A stretch of DNA of 64,000 nucleotides from Streptacidiphilus sp. PB12-B1b (GCF_014084125.1 NZ_CP048405.1:1984001-2048000); one strand, 5' to 3'; counted from the first letter of the stretch, positions 1-9,158 are shown. Notes: generated from the sequence alone by a model not told the origin. Numbers and translations are program-made.

Positions 1-1
1 C

Positions 2-610
2 CACGTGGACGGCGCCTACGGCGGCGCCGGGCTGTTCGCCCCCTCGGTCCGGGCGCGCTACGACGGCATCGAGCACGCCGACAGCTTCGTCGTGGACCCG
101 CACAAGTGGCTGTTCGCGCCCTTCGACTGCGCCGCGCTCATCTACCGCCACCCCCGCCTCGCCAAGGGCGTGCACACCCAGGACGCCTCCTACCTGGACG
201 TCCTGCACACCGGCGACGACGAGGAGTGGAACCCCACCGACTACGCCTACCACCTCACCCGGCGGGCCCGCGGCCTGCCGCTGTGGTTCTCCCTGGCCGT
301 CCACGGCACCGACGCCTACACCGAGGCGGTGGAGGCCGGCCTCACCCTGGCCCGCGAGACCGCCGAGCTGATCCGCAGCGCCTACCCCGACCTGGAGCTG
401 GTGCTCGACCCGGTGCTCTCCAGCGTCGTCTTCCGCCGCCGGGGCTGGGCCGCCGAGGACTACTACGCCTGGTCCCGGCAGCTGCTCGCGGACCAGACCG
501 GCTTCGTCACCCCGACCGGCTGGGAGGGCGAGGTCGTCGCCCGCTTCGCCTTCCTGCACCCGGGCACCACCACGGACATGGTCCGGGAGATCCTCGACAC
601 CATGCACTGA
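2..610 (+). CDS. PLP-dependent decarboxylase, 3' end only
   Basis: C-terminal 202 residues of a group II pyridoxal-phosphate decarboxylase (aromatic L-amino-acid, tyrosine or glutamate decarboxylase family). The reading frame is open to the left edge, so the N-terminal half lies outside the window. The fragment begins with HVDGAYGG, the strand holding the cofactor-binding Asp. It then has VVDPHKW, whose Lys forms the Schiff base with PLP, followed by FDCAAL, as expected for this fold. The remaining C-terminal domain looks complete and ends in a normal stop. The substrate cannot be told from this part. The next gene is convergent, only 41 bases away. Confidence 0.88.
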   Translation, partial: HVDGAYGGAGLFAPSVRARYDGIEHADSFVVDPHKWLFAPFDCAALIYRHPRLAKGVHTQDASYLDVLHTGDDEEWNPTDYAYHLTRRARGLPLWFSLAVHGTDAYTEAVEAGLTLARETAELIRSAYPDLELVLDPVLSSVVFRRRGWAAEDYYAWSRQLLADQTGFVTPTGWEGEVVARFAFLHPGTTTDMVREILDTMH

Positions 611-651
611 GGCCCGGAAGCACCGAGGCCCGGATGCGCCCCCGGCCGCCG

Positions 652-1530
652 TCAGAGGTAGGCGTCCGAGGGCAGGTACGGGGCGGGCGGGCGCATGCCG
701 CGCAGGGCCAGGTAGCCCCGGGAGCCGACGGACAGCCCGGCCGCCAGGCAGACGTCCACCGCCCACTCCTGCTCCCCGGTCGCGTGGGACACCACCGCCT
801 CCACCCCGGTCGGCACCCGGATCAGCGCCTCCGTCAGCAGCCGCGCGGCCAGCCGCCGCGAGGTGGCCGCCAGCAGCACGATCCGACCGCCCTCGCGGTA
901 GCAGTAGCCGCTCCCGGCGAGGGTGTCCACCACCAGCAGTTCCTCGCAGGCGCGCAGCAGCATCGGGTGGTCCTCGGCATGCGCGCCCCCGCGCACCCGC
1001 CGGTCCACCGAGTCCAGCAGCGGCCGGTGCGAGGCGTCGCCGAGGTGGACCGGGATGCCGTCGGCGTCCGGCAGCGCGGGCCGGTCCACCTGGCCGCGGA
1101 ACTCCATCGTCGGGTGCAGCCGGAAGCCGGCCGCGTGGTAGCGGCGGGCGGCGCGCGGATCGGGCGGCGCGACGACCATGCCCCGCAGGCAGCCCCGGCC
1201 GTAGGCGGCGGCGTGGTCCAGCAGCAGCCTGCCGAGCCCCTTGCCCTGCGCCGAGGGCAGCACGCAGAACAGCGACAGGCCCCACAGCCCCTCGCGGCGC
1301 AGCGCCAGTGCCACCCCGACCGGCTGCCCGCCCTCCTCCGCCAGCCAGCAGCCGCCCGGATCGCTGACGGCCAGGTGCCTGGTCCGGGCCTCGGCCACGG
1401 CCACTCCGGCCGGGGTCCAGGCGAGCGGGGCGGCCCCCAGCGACTCCTCCATCGCGGTGAACGCCGCCCGGGACACCTCCGTCACGGCGCGGGCGTCCGA
1501 GGCCGAGTCACGAACCGGGCGCAGGATCAT
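652..1530 (-). CDS. GNAT-family acetyltransferase, probably tandem-domain
   Basis: Predicted cytosolic N-acetyltransferase of 292 residues. The N-terminal half carries the acetyl-CoA pyrophosphate loop QGKGLGRLL after the strand LFCVLPSA, and the ARRYHAAGF helix-strand typical of GNAT domain ends. The C-terminal half (from about residue 150) looks like a second, more divergent GNAT domain without a clear Q/RxxGxG loop, as in many actinobacterial double-GNAT proteins. The start at 1530 (ATG) was chosen because the fold begins at once (MILRPV); longer upstream frames are low-complexity Arg/Pro/Gly sequence. The gene is divergent from erpA with a 200-base gap. The substrate is unknown. Confidence 0.8.
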   Translation of the reverse strand: MILRPVRDSASDARAVTEVSRAAFTAMEESLGAAPLAWTPAGVAVAEARTRHLAVSDPGGCWLAEEGGQPVGVALALRREGLWGLSLFCVLPSAQGKGLGRLLLDHAAAYGRGCLRGMVVAPPDPRAARRYHAAGFRLHPTMEFRGQVDRPALPDADGIPVHLGDASHRPLLDSVDRRVRGGAHAEDHPMLLRACEELLVVDTLAGSGYCYREGGRIVLLAATSRRLAARLLTEALIRVPTGVEAVVSHATGEQEWAVDVCLAAGLSVGSRGYLALRGMRPPAPYLPSDAYL

Positions 1531-1657
1531 GGGCCAAGTCTGGCCCGGACCGCCCGGCCGGGCCACGGATTCGGGCCGATCCGCACCCGGGCGCCGCCCG
1601 CCCCGGAGCCGGTGACCACCGCGGCGCGGTGTGCGAGCATGGGACGGTAGAGACAAT

Positions 1658-1676
1658 CCCCGGAATACTTCTGGGG
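1658..1676. promoter_or_regulatory. 19-bp dyad upstream of erpA
   Basis: Inverted repeat CCCCGGAA-TAC-TTCTGGGG (7 of 8 pairs) in the 200-base region between the divergent GNAT gene and erpA, about 55 bases before the erpA start. Its symmetry and position fit an operator or a leader hairpin. No regulator can be assigned from sequence alone. Confidence 0.3.
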
Positions 1677-1730
1677 TGCGGCCGGTTTGCAGCCGGTAGC
1701 AGTCCGTCGTCACAACCCGGGAGTACACAG

Positions 1731-2084
1731 ATGACCGTCCAGGACGAGACCAACGTCGAGAGCGGGATCCTCCTCAGCGATGCCGCAGCGGACAAGGTCC
1801 GCAGCCTGCTGGCGCAGGAGGGCCGGGACGACCTGGCGCTGCGCGTGGCCGTTCAGCCCGGCGGCTGCTCGGGCCTGCGCTACCAGCTGTTCTTCGACGA
1901 GCGCTCGCTCGACGGCGACGTCGTGAAGGACTTCGGCGGCGTCAACGTCGTCACCGACCGGATGAGCGCCCCCTACCTCGGCGGCGCCACCATCGACTTC
2001 GTCGACACCATCGAGAAGCAGGGCTTCACCATCGACAACCCCAACGCCACCGGCTCCTGCGCCTGCGGCGACTCCTTCAGCTGA
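1731..2084 (+). CDS. erpA: A-type iron-sulfur carrier (HesB/IscA family)
   Basis: A 117-residue A-type carrier that accepts Fe-S clusters and passes them to apo-proteins. The three cluster-binding cysteines are present: one in PGGCSGLRY and two in the C-terminal GSCACGDSF. The ATG at 1731 has GGGAG seven bases upstream; the frame extends further upstream but without homology. The length is normal for ErpA/IscA. It lies upstream of the AdoK-like gene and the aa3 oxidase genes, the same neighbourhood as the homologous Rv2204c in Mycobacterium. The likely clients here are Rieske protein, Bfd and other Fe-S enzymes, which is inference. A strong bidirectional hairpin follows the stop. Confidence 0.9.
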   Translation: MTVQDETNVESGILLSDAAADKVRSLLAQEGRDDLALRVAVQPGGCSGLRYQLFFDERSLDGDVVKDFGGVNVVTDRMSAPYLGGATIDFVDTIEKQGFTIDNPNATGSCACGDSFS

Positions 2085-2116
2085 CCTCCGGCCCCACCGG
2101 CCGACCTGCTGACCAC

Positions 2117-2167
2117 GACGGCGTCCCCGCCGCGACCAGGAACCCTGGAAGCGGCGGGGACGCCGTC
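2117..2167. terminator. Bidirectional terminator between erpA and lipoprotein gene
   Basis: Perfect 17-bp inverted repeat (2117-2133 and 2151-2167), with a second small CCAGG/CCTGG stem inside the 17-base loop. It lies exactly between the stop codons of two convergent genes. There is no U-tract, as is usual in Streptomyces. Confidence 0.85.
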
Positions 2168-2190
2168 TGCCGTCGCCCGGACGGCCGCAG

Positions 2191-2781
2191 TCAGCCGCCG
2201 GCCTTCACCGGGCCGGGGGAGTAGTACTTCGTCCCGCTGGGCGCGTCCAGCTGCGGCAGCGGCTTGTCGCTGCTGGTGTCCACCACTGCCCGGCCGTCCA
2301 GCGGCGAGCCCAGGTCGGTGCTGACCTGCTGCTGGGTGATCACCATCGGGCAGCGCTGGCCCGCCGTCGGGTGCTGGGTGACCACGATGGTCGTCAGCAC
2401 CTTGCCCGGTGTGGACTGGTCGGCGTGCAGCCCGTACTTCTCGCAGACGCCCGCGAAGAAGCGCACGGTGAGGATGTCGCCGTTGCTGGTGTAGCCGAGG
2501 CCCTTGAAGCTCTGCCCGGCGGTGGGCGGCCCGGGGATCATCGTCCCGCCCGGCTGGATGCTGGGGCTGCCGCTCGCACCCGGCGTGCTGCTCGGCGGCA
2601 CGCTCACGGGCGTGCTCGGCGCGCCGCCGGACATGCTGGAGACCGGGGTCGCGGACGGCTTGGCCGAGGCCGTGCCCGACTGGCACGCCGCCGCTCCGCC
2701 CACGGTCAGGGCCGCGACGACGGCCGTGGTGACCAGGCGCCTGGTCGACGCCCTGTTCTGCTTCCGCGAGTCCATCTGCAC
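2191..2781 (-). CDS. Putative secreted lipoprotein
   Basis: A 196-residue predicted lipoprotein of unknown function. The N-terminus has basic residues (RKQNRASTRR), a short hydrophobic stretch and a lipobox-like GGAAAC, so Cys33 should be lipidated and the protein anchored outside the membrane. A Ser/Pro/Thr-rich linker (about residues 38-85) leads to a compact globular domain with two Cys (GVCEKYG and QRCPMV) that may form a disulfide. GTG at 2781 was chosen because AGGAGG lies seven bases upstream; an in-frame ATG at 2775 would be too far. I do not recognise the globular domain. Confidence 0.75.
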   Translation of the reverse strand: MQMDSRKQNRASTRRLVTTAVVAALTVGGAAACQSGTASAKPSATPVSSMSGGAPSTPVSVPPSSTPGASGSPSIQPGGTMIPGPPTAGQSFKGLGYTSNGDILTVRFFAGVCEKYGLHADQSTPGKVLTTIVVTQHPTAGQRCPMVITQQQVSTDLGSPLDGRAVVDTSSDKPLPQLDAPSGTKYYSPGPVKAGG

Positions 2782-2876
2782 GGTACCGCCTCCTGGTGCT
2801 GTCCCTGGCTGAACGAGAGTGGGACGTGGAGGTTGCGGTTCAGGTTCCGTCTTCGGGGCGCGGGGTGCGTTTTCGG

Positions 2877-3122
2877 TCAGCCCTCGCGCTCCAGCCAGGC
2901 CCCGAGCAGAGCCGCCGAGCTGGCGGGCACCCGGAAGCCGGAGCCCGGACGACGGTCCTGACCAGCGCCGACGCCGGCCTCGGCGACCGGATCGCCGACG
3001 GTGTGCTTCGGCCAGAAAAGACCCATCCGCCGACCGTCCGCCACCAGGGCGGCGAGCGTGTCGGGCCCGGCCTCGCCGCGCAGGTGCGACGGGACGGTGA
3101 GGGCGGTGTTCCTGGGCATCAT
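2877..3122 (-). CDS. Small hypothetical protein (81 aa)
   Basis: Short gene with a good ribosome site (GGGAG six bases before the ATG at 3122). It encodes an 81-residue, probably cytosolic protein with no signal peptide or membrane segment. The sequence ends in a compact GFRVPASSAALLGAWLE segment and has a Gly/Ala-rich middle. I recognise no domain. It is transcribed divergently from the AdoK-like kinase and lies upstream of the lipoprotein gene on the same strand, with a 95-base gap. Confidence 0.5.
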   Translation of the reverse strand: MMPRNTALTVPSHLRGEAGPDTLAALVADGRRMGLFWPKHTVGDPVAEAGVGAGQDRRPGSGFRVPASSAALLGAWLEREG

Positions 3123-3304
3123 GCGACGCTCCCGGTGCTGGGGTGGGTGGCAGGGTGGTGCAACCCTGATTCCGACCCTAGATCCGCACGTCGGAGCGGG
3201 CCAGCCCTACCAGAAAGTAACCGCTTGGGCGTTCTCCGGTGACCGGACACGGACAGCCGGTATCGTGGGCCGGTCGCCTGTCCTCTTCGCCTGGGAGCAC
3301 CCCC

Positions 3305-4279
3305 GTGCGTATTGCCGTCACCGGTTCGATCGCCACCGACCACCTCATGAGCTTTCCCGGCCGCTTCGCCGAGCAGTTGGTGGCCGAGCAGCTGCACACC
3401 GTGTCGCTGTCCTTCCTGGTCGACACGCTGGACGTGCGCCGCGGAGGCGTCGGCCCCAACATCTGTTTCGGCATGGGCCTGCTGGGCCTGTCGCCCGTCC
3501 TGATCGGCTCCGCCGGAGCGGACTTCGCCGAGTACCGCTCCTGGCTGGACCGCCACCGGGTGGACACCGAGTCGGTGCGGATCTCCGAGACCCAGCACAC
3601 CGCCCGCTTCGTCTGCACCACCGACGCGGACCACAACCAGATCGCCTCCTTCTACACCGGGGCGATGAGCGAGGCCCGCAACATCGAGCTGCAGCCGGTT
3701 GCCGAGCGCATCGGCGGCCTGGACCTGGTGCTCATCGGCGCGGACGACCCGGCCGCGATGATCCGCCACACCCAGGAGTGCCGCGAGCGCGGCTACGCCT
3801 TCGCCGCCGACCCCTCGCAGCAGCTGGCCCGGCTGGAGGGCGAGGACATCCGCACCCTGGTCGACGGCGCCGCCTACCTCTTCTCCAACGAGTACGAGCG
3901 GGCCCTGATCGAGACCAAGTCCGGCTGGTCCGACGAGGAGATCCTGGAGCGCGTGGGCGTCCGGATCACCACCCTCGGCGCCAAGGGCTCCCGGATCGAC
4001 CGCAAGGGCGAGCCGCCGATCTTCGTCACCGTCCCCGCCGAGGAGGCCAAGGCCGACCCGACCGGCGTCGGCGACGCCTTCCGCGCCGGCTTCCTGGCCG
4101 GCGTCACCTGGGAGCTGGGCCTGGAGCGCGCCGCCCAGATCGGCTCGATGCTGGCGACCCTGGTCATCGAGACCGTCGGCACCCAGGAGTACGAGCTGCG
4201 CCGCGGCCACTTCCTGGAGCGCTTCGCCACGGCCTACGGCGAGGCCGCCGCCGCGGAGGTCTCCGCGCACCTGGCCTGA
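3305..4279 (+). CDS. adoK: PfkB-family kinase, probable adenosine kinase (AdoK type)
   Basis: A 324-residue ribokinase/PfkB-family enzyme. It starts at the fold (RIAVTGSIATDHL), contains the glycine-rich RRGGVGPNICFGMG substrate loop, and carries the C-terminal signature DPTGVGDAFRAGFL with the catalytic Asp. The length and start of the fold match mycobacterial AdoK (Rv2202c), which phosphorylates adenosine to AMP; that assignment rests on family and gene neighbourhood and the true sugar substrate is untested. GTG 3305 has GGGAG seven bases upstream, and an upstream in-frame start lacks homology. It is convergent with the desulfurase-TusA gene, only 16 bases apart. Confidence 0.85.
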   Translation: MRIAVTGSIATDHLMSFPGRFAEQLVAEQLHTVSLSFLVDTLDVRRGGVGPNICFGMGLLGLSPVLIGSAGADFAEYRSWLDRHRVDTESVRISETQHTARFVCTTDADHNQIASFYTGAMSEARNIELQPVAERIGGLDLVLIGADDPAAMIRHTQECRERGYAFAADPSQQLARLEGEDIRTLVDGAAYLFSNEYERALIETKSGWSDEEILERVGVRITTLGAKGSRIDRKGEPPIFVTVPAEEAKADPTGVGDAFRAGFLAGVTWELGLERAAQIGSMLATLVIETVGTQEYELRRGHFLERFATAYGEAAAAEVSAHLA

Positions 4280-4295
4280 CCCGGGCAGGCAGCGT

Positions 4296-5729
4296 CTAGC
4301 TGAGCCTGCGGACCAGGTAGGCGCTGCCGCCGCCTGGTCCGTAGGCGTCCGAAGGCGTCTCGCCCTCGTAGCGCTGGCCGCGCATCTCGCACCAGGCGGG
4401 GATGTCCAGCCGGGCGGCCTCGTCGTCGGAGAGCACCGCGACCAGGCCGCCGACCGGCACCCCGGCGAAGTGCTTGGCCAGCTCGATCACCGGGATCGGG
4501 CAGCGCCGCCCCAGCGTGTCCAGCACCAGCGCCCCGCCGCCGTCCTCCGCCCCGTCCGCCGCCGCTGCCGACCCCGCACGAGCCGCCCCCGCGCCCGCCG
4601 CCGGTGGCTCCAGCTGGGAGCGCACCGCCGCCACCGCCCGGGGCAGCACCGACAGGAACAGCTCGACGTCCGCGTCGGTGCAGTCCGGCGGCAGCGACAC
4701 CCGGATGTTGCCCTCGGTCAGCACGCCCATCGCCGCCAGCACATGGCTCGGCGTCAGCGTGCTGGAGGTGCAGGAGGAGCCGGACGACACCGCGAAGCCC
4801 GCCCGGTCCAGCTCGCCCAGCAGCGCCTCTCCGTCCACGTACAGGCAGGAGAAGGTCAGCAGGTGCGGCAGCCGCCGCTCCGGGTCGCCCAGGACGGCCA
4901 GATCCGGCACCAGGCCGGGCAGCTCGGCCCGCAGCCGGTCGATCCGGGCGTGCTGCAGCGGGTTCAGCCGCGCCGCCTCCTGCCGGACGGCCCGCAGCGC
5001 CACCGCCGCCGCGATCGCGCCGGGGACGTTCACGAAGCCCGGCACCCGGCCGGACTCCCGGTCGTCCGCGGGCAGCGGCGAGCGGTAGCGGACGCCCTTG
5101 CGCACCGCCAGCACGCCCACCCCGGCCGGTCCGCCCCACTTGTGCGCGGAGGCGGTCAGCAGCGACCAGCCGCCGGGGACGTCCAGCCGCCCGGCCGACT
5201 GGGCCGCGTCCACCAGCAGCGGCACCCCGGCCCGCGCGCACCGCTCGCCCACCTCGGCCACCGGCTGGACCGTGCCCACCTCGTGGTTGGCCGCCTGCAG
5301 GCAGGCCAGCGCGGTGCCGGGGAGCAGCTCCTGCGCGAAGCGCTCCGGATCGACCCGGCCGAGCCGGTCCACCGGCACCGCCGCGACGTTGCCGCCGCGC
5401 GCCTGGTGCTGCTCCGCCGCGTGCAGGACGGACGAGTGTTCTACGGCGGAATGTACGAGGCGGAGTCCTTTCCGGTGATTCCCGGCGAGTGCGCCCAGCA
5501 CGCCCAGCTGGTTGGCCTGCGTCCCGGAGGCGGTGAAGACCACCTCGTCCGGACGGGCGCCCAGCTCCGCGGCGACGGTCTCCCGGGCGGCGTCCAGCAT
5601 CATCCGGGCCCGGCGCGCGTCGCGGTACAGCCGGGCCGGGTCGGCCCAGCCCTCGTCGAGCGCGGAGAGCAGCGCCTGCCGGGCGAGCGGGTGCAGCGGA
5701 GCGGTGGACGCGGCGTCGAAGTACGGCAC
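4296..5729 (-). CDS. Cysteine desulfurase fused to TusA-type sulfurtransferase
   Basis: A 477-residue two-domain protein. Residues 1-370 are a class V PLP enzyme of the IscS/NifS group: Schiff-base Lys197 in ASAHKWGG and persulfide Cys320 in SSGSSCTSST. After an Ala/Gly linker (375-398), residues 400-477 are a TusA-like domain whose Cys410 lies in GRRCPIPVIELA. The reaction is removal of sulfur from cysteine as persulfide, here probably handed directly to the fused TusA cysteine for tRNA thiolation or cofactor synthesis (inference). The ATG at 5729 opens right at the fold (MPYFDAAST). It is divergent from ctaC. Confidence 0.9.
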   Translation of the reverse strand: MPYFDAASTAPLHPLARQALLSALDEGWADPARLYRDARRARMMLDAARETVAAELGARPDEVVFTASGTQANQLGVLGALAGNHRKGLRLVHSAVEHSSVLHAAEQHQARGGNVAAVPVDRLGRVDPERFAQELLPGTALACLQAANHEVGTVQPVAEVGERCARAGVPLLVDAAQSAGRLDVPGGWSLLTASAHKWGGPAGVGVLAVRKGVRYRSPLPADDRESGRVPGFVNVPGAIAAAVALRAVRQEAARLNPLQHARIDRLRAELPGLVPDLAVLGDPERRLPHLLTFSCLYVDGEALLGELDRAGFAVSSGSSCTSSTLTPSHVLAAMGVLTEGNIRVSLPPDCTDADVELFLSVLPRAVAAVRSQLEPPAAGAGAARAGSAAAADGAEDGGGALVLDTLGRRCPIPVIELAKHFAGVPVGGLVAVLSDDEAARLDIPAWCEMRGQRYEGETPSDAYGPGGGSAYLVRRLS

Positions 5730-6066
5730 CTGCCCACGTTACCGGCCGGGGGCCTGGCGGCACGTCAGGGGGCGGCCCGGCGGGTGATCGTTTACGTGTC
5801 CTATGGTGTGTCAGCCGAACTGTCCAGGCTGCTCTCCGCAAGGGCCGACGGACCCGTGCCAGGGCCCATCTGACCAGGGATTCCACCCATCCGGGGGCCA
5901 TCCGGGGGCGACTTCGGCGCGTTAGCCGGACCTGCCCGCGAAGCTCCGATACGCCTGGAGTAGGGTTTGGCCCGCATAAACATCCAAACCCTGCCCGCAG
6001 ACCGGGCCATCGGGCCCCACAGTCCCGACTGGCGCGTGAGCGGGCGAGACTTCGGGAAGGCGCTAC
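5730..6066. other. 337-base divergent promoter region (desulfurase / ctaC)
   Basis: No gene seen. It should hold the promoters of the desulfurase-TusA gene (leftward) and of the ctaCDF operon (rightward). The only clear structured element is the dyad at 5962-5992. The ctaC end carries a GGGAAGG ribosome site at about 6054-6060. Confidence 0.6.
5961..5992 (+). promoter_or_regulatory. Dyad overlapping possible -10 of ctaC operon
   Basis: Perfect 9-bp inverted repeat AGGGTTTGG (5962-5970) and CCAAACCCT (5984-5992), 22 bp centre to centre, so both arms face the same side of the helix. The left arm overlaps TAGGGT (5961-5966), a TANNNT -10 candidate about 100 bases before ctaC. No good -35 was seen. 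It may be an operator or a leader hairpin. Confidence 0.45.
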
Positions 6067-6939
6067 GTGAGTCCCAACGGCTCCGACCGCTCGCCGCGGC
6101 GCTCGATGCGGCGGAAGCTGCTTTCAGCGCTGACGCTGGGCCTCGTCCTTGCCACCGCCACCGGCTGCTCGTCCTCGCAACTGCCTCGGCTCGGCCTGCC
6201 CACTCCGCGTGACCAGCAGGGCAAGACGGTCCTCTTCATCTGGCAGAGCTCATGGATCGCGGCGCTGGCCGTCGGTGCCCTCGTCTGGGGTCTGATCCTG
6301 TGGAGCGTCATCTTCCACCGGCGCAGCCGCAGCAAGGTCGAGGTACCGCCGCAGTTCCGCTACAACATGCCGCTTGAGGCACTGTTCACCATCGTTCCGC
6401 TGATCATGGTGTCGGTGTTCTTCTTCTACACCGCGCGCGACGAGAACTACCTCCTCAAGATCGACAAGCCGCAGCACGTGATCAACGTGGTCGGCTTCCA
6501 GTGGAGCTGGGCGTTCAACTACGAGCACACGGTCGATCCGCAGCACCAGTCGAGCACGCTGACCGACAACGGGCCCGGCGCGTACGACATCGGTACCCCG
6601 GGCCACATTCCGACGCTGTGGCTTCCGCAGGGCCAGTCCGTCGAGTTCGAGCTGACCTCGCGTGACGTGATCCACGGTTTCTGGCCGGTTGACTTCCTGA
6701 TGAAGATGGACGTCATTCCCGGTGTCGTGAACAAGTTCGAGGTGACGCCCACCTCGCTGGGCACCTTCGCCGGCAAGTGCACGGAGCTGTGCGGTGTCGA
6801 CCACTCGCAGATGCTCTTCAACGTCAAGGTCGTCACCCCGGCGCAGTACGAAGCCCACATCGCAGCCCTGCGTGCGTTGGGCCAGAGCGGCGCGGTGCCC
6901 TCGGGCATCACGACCACGGGAGTGAACAACGCGAAATGA
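6067..6939 (+). CDS. ctaC: Cytochrome c oxidase subunit II (aa3 type)
   Basis: A 290-residue subunit that takes electrons from the cytochrome bcc complex through its CuA centre. It has an N-terminal lipoprotein-like signal (LATATGC, Cys34), two membrane segments (about residues 62-83 and 102-122) and an outer cupredoxin domain. CuA ligands are visible: His203, and the C-terminal [12 protein letters not shown] with Cys238, Cys242, His246 and Met249. GTG 6067 has GGGAAGG six bases upstream. The stop overlaps the ctaD start (ATGA), so the two are translationally coupled. Confidence 0.97.
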   Translation: MSPNGSDRSPRRSMRRKLLSALTLGLVLATATGCSSSQLPRLGLPTPRDQQGKTVLFIWQSSWIAALAVGALVWGLILWSVIFHRRSRSKVEVPPQFRYNMPLEALFTIVPLIMVSVFFFYTARDENYLLKIDKPQHVINVVGFQWSWAFNYEHTVDPQHQSSTLTDNGPGAYDIGTPGHIPTLWLPQGQSVEFELTSRDVIHGFWPVDFLMKMDVIPGVVNKFEVTPTSLGTFAGKCTELCGVDHSQMLFNVKVVTPAQYEAHIAALRALGQSGAVPSGITTTGVNNAK

Positions 6940-8699
6940 CGATCCTCAACGAACCCCAGGGCCTCAGCGGCGGCACCGCTGCGGTGGGCCGGAAGCCCGC
7001 GCTCGAGCGCAAGTCCGGCACCCAGATCATCAAGTGGATGACCACCACTGACCACAAGACGATCGGCACCCTCTATCTGGTGACGTCGTTCGCGTTCTTC
7101 CTGGTCGGCGGTGTCCTGGCGCTCACCATGCGCGCCCAGCTGGCGCAGCCGAACGGCCAGGTCCTGACGAACGAGCAGTTCAACCAGGCGTTCACCATGC
7201 ATGGCACGATCATGCTGCTGATGTTCGCCACCCCGCTGTTCGCGGGCTTCACCAACTGGATCATGCCGCTCCAGATCGGTGCCCCCGACGTCGCGTTCCC
7301 GCGGCTGAACATGTTCGCGTACTGGCTGTACCTGTTCGGCTCGCTGATCGCGGTGGGCGGCTTCCTCACCCCGCAGGGCGCGGCCGACTTCGGCTGGTTC
7401 GCCTACTCCCCGCTGTCGGACGCGGTCCGCTCGCCGGGCGTCGGCGCCGACATGTGGATCATGGGTCTGGCGCTGTCCGGCTTCGGTACGATCCTCGGCT
7501 CGGTGAACTTCATCACCACCATCCTGTGCATGCGCGCCCCCGGCATGACCATGTTCCGGATGCCGATCTTCGTCTGGAACGTCCTGCTCACGGCCGTTCT
7601 GGTGCTGCTCGCCTTCCCGGTGCTGGCCGCCGCGCTGCTGGCACTGGAAGCCGACAGAAAGTTCGGGGCGCACGTCTTCGACCCGGCGAACGGTGGGGCC
7701 ATCCTCTGGCAGCACCTCTTCTGGTTCTTCGGACACCCAGAGGTGTACATCATCGCCCTGCCGTTCTTCGGCATCATCTCCGAAGTCGTGCCGGTCTTCT
7801 CGCGCAAGCCGATGTTCGGCTACCAGAGCCTGATCGCGGCGACCATCGCCATCGCAGGCCTGTCCGTGACCGTGTGGGCCCACCACATGTACGTCACCGG
7901 CGCGGTCCTGCTGCCGTTCTTCTCCTTCATGACGTTCCTGATCGCGGTTCCGACCGGCGTGAAGTTCTTCAACTGGATCGGCACCATGTGGCGGGGCTCG
8001 CTGAGCTTCGAGACCCCGATGCTGTGGACCGTCGGCTTCCTGGTGACCTTCGTCTTCGGCGGTCTGACGGGCGTGCTGCTGGCCTCCCCGCCGATCGACT
8101 TCCACGTCTCGGACTCCTACTTCGTGGTGGCGCACTTCCACTACGTGGTGTTCGGCACGGTCGTCTTCGCCATGTTCGCCGGGTTCCACTTCTGGTGGCC
8201 GAAGATGACGGGCAAGATGCTCGACGAGCGCCTCGGCAAGATCACCTTCTGGACGCTGTTCATCGGCTTCCACACCACCTTCCTGGTGCAGCACTGGCTG
8301 GGCGCCGAGGGCATGCCGCGTCGCTACGCGACCTACCTGCCCAGCGACGGCTTCACCACCCTGAACACCATCTCCACCATCGGCTCCTTCCTGCTCGGCC
8401 TGTCGATCCTGCCGTTCCTCTACAACGTCTGGAAGACCGCCAAGTACGGCAAGAAGGTCGAGGTCGACGACCCGTGGGGCTACGGCCGTTCGCTCGAGTG
8501 GGCGACCTCCTGCCCGCCGCCGCGGCACAACTTCCTCACCCTCCCGCGCATCCGCTCCGAGTCCCCGGCGTTCGACCTGCACCACCCGGAGATCGCGGCG
8601 CAGGACTACCTGGAGAACCACGGCGAGGTGCCCGCGCACCTGGTCGCCGCGCTCGAAGCCAAGTCCGCTCTGGAAGAGAAGGAGGCGGGTGACCGATGA
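6936..8699 (+). CDS. ctaD: Cytochrome c oxidase subunit I (aa3 type)
   Basis: Catalytic subunit (587 residues) of the proton-pumping terminal oxidase, with about 12 membrane helices. Heme and CuB residues are visible: FTMHGTIM (low-spin heme a His), GHPEVYI (CuB His cross-linked to Tyr), AHHMYVTG (the two CuB His) and [10 protein letters not shown] (heme a3 and a His). The ATG at 6936 overlaps the ctaC stop, and the 3' end overlaps ctaF by four bases. The N-terminal cytosolic tail (residues 1-30) is variable. It acts with CtaC, CtaF and, encoded at 14.3-14.9 kb, CtaE. Confidence 0.98.
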   Translation: MTILNEPQGLSGGTAAVGRKPALERKSGTQIIKWMTTTDHKTIGTLYLVTSFAFFLVGGVLALTMRAQLAQPNGQVLTNEQFNQAFTMHGTIMLLMFATPLFAGFTNWIMPLQIGAPDVAFPRLNMFAYWLYLFGSLIAVGGFLTPQGAADFGWFAYSPLSDAVRSPGVGADMWIMGLALSGFGTILGSVNFITTILCMRAPGMTMFRMPIFVWNVLLTAVLVLLAFPVLAAALLALEADRKFGAHVFDPANGGAILWQHLFWFFGHPEVYIIALPFFGIISEVVPVFSRKPMFGYQSLIAATIAIAGLSVTVWAHHMYVTGAVLLPFFSFMTFLIAVPTGVKFFNWIGTMWRGSLSFETPMLWTVGFLVTFVFGGLTGVLLASPPIDFHVSDSYFVVAHFHYVVFGTVVFAMFAGFHFWWPKMTGKMLDERLGKITFWTLFIGFHTTFLVQHWLGAEGMPRRYATYLPSDGFTTLNTISTIGSFLLGLSILPFLYNVWKTAKYGKKVEVDDPWGYGRSLEWATSCPPPRHNFLTLPRIRSESPAFDLHHPEIAAQDYLENHGEVPAHLVAALEAKSALEEKEAGDR

Positions 8700-9094
8700 G
8701 GGAACAGGGCAAGATTTTCTTTGGCTTCGCCGTCTTCGTCCTCGGCATCGCCATCTGGTACGGCCTGTGGTCGCACGACCCGACGGGCACCACCTGCCTG
8801 TTCCTGGCCTTCGGGCTGGGCGCCTTCATCGCCTTCTACCTGCTGTTCACCGCACGCCGGGTGGACACGGGCGCGGGTGACAACCCCAAGGCCGAGGTCT
8901 CCGACGACGCCGGCGTGCTGGGCTTCTTCAGCCCGCACAGCTGGATGCCGCTGTCGCTCGGCATCGGCGGGGCCATGGGCTTCATGGGCGTCATCTTCGG
9001 CTGGTGGCTGCTGTACTTCTCCCTCCCCATCATCCTGATCGGCATCTTCGGTTGGGTCTTCGAGTACTACCGGGGCGAGAACCAGACCCAGTGA
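8696..9094 (+). CDS. ctaF: Cytochrome c oxidase subunit IV (actinobacterial CtaF)
   Basis: A 132-residue membrane protein with four predicted transmembrane segments in two hairpins (about residues 5-25, 30-50, 80-100, 103-122) and a short polar loop ([12 protein letters not shown]) between. It matches the small actinobacterial subunit IV of the bcc-aa3 supercomplex, which has no redox cofactor and stabilises the complex. The ATG overlaps the ctaD stop, and a GGAGG lies about 10 bases upstream. It is the last gene of ctaCDF; a strong hairpin follows. Confidence 0.95.
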   Translation: MREQGKIFFGFAVFVLGIAIWYGLWSHDPTGTTCLFLAFGLGAFIAFYLLFTARRVDTGAGDNPKAEVSDDAGVLGFFSPHSWMPLSLGIGGAMGFMGVIFGWWLLYFSLPIILIGIFGWVFEYYRGENQTQ

Positions 9095-9122
9095 CCCGCG
9101 TGGCGACACGCTGAACCACCGG

Positions 9123-9158
9123 CAGGGCCGGACACCTTCCCAGAGGTGTCCGGCCCTG
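9123..9158 (+). terminator. Terminator after ctaCDF
   Basis: Perfect 15-bp inverted repeat (9123-9137 and 9144-9158) with a six-base loop, 28 bases after the ctaF stop. This is the expected end of the ctaCDF transcript. Confidence 0.85.
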
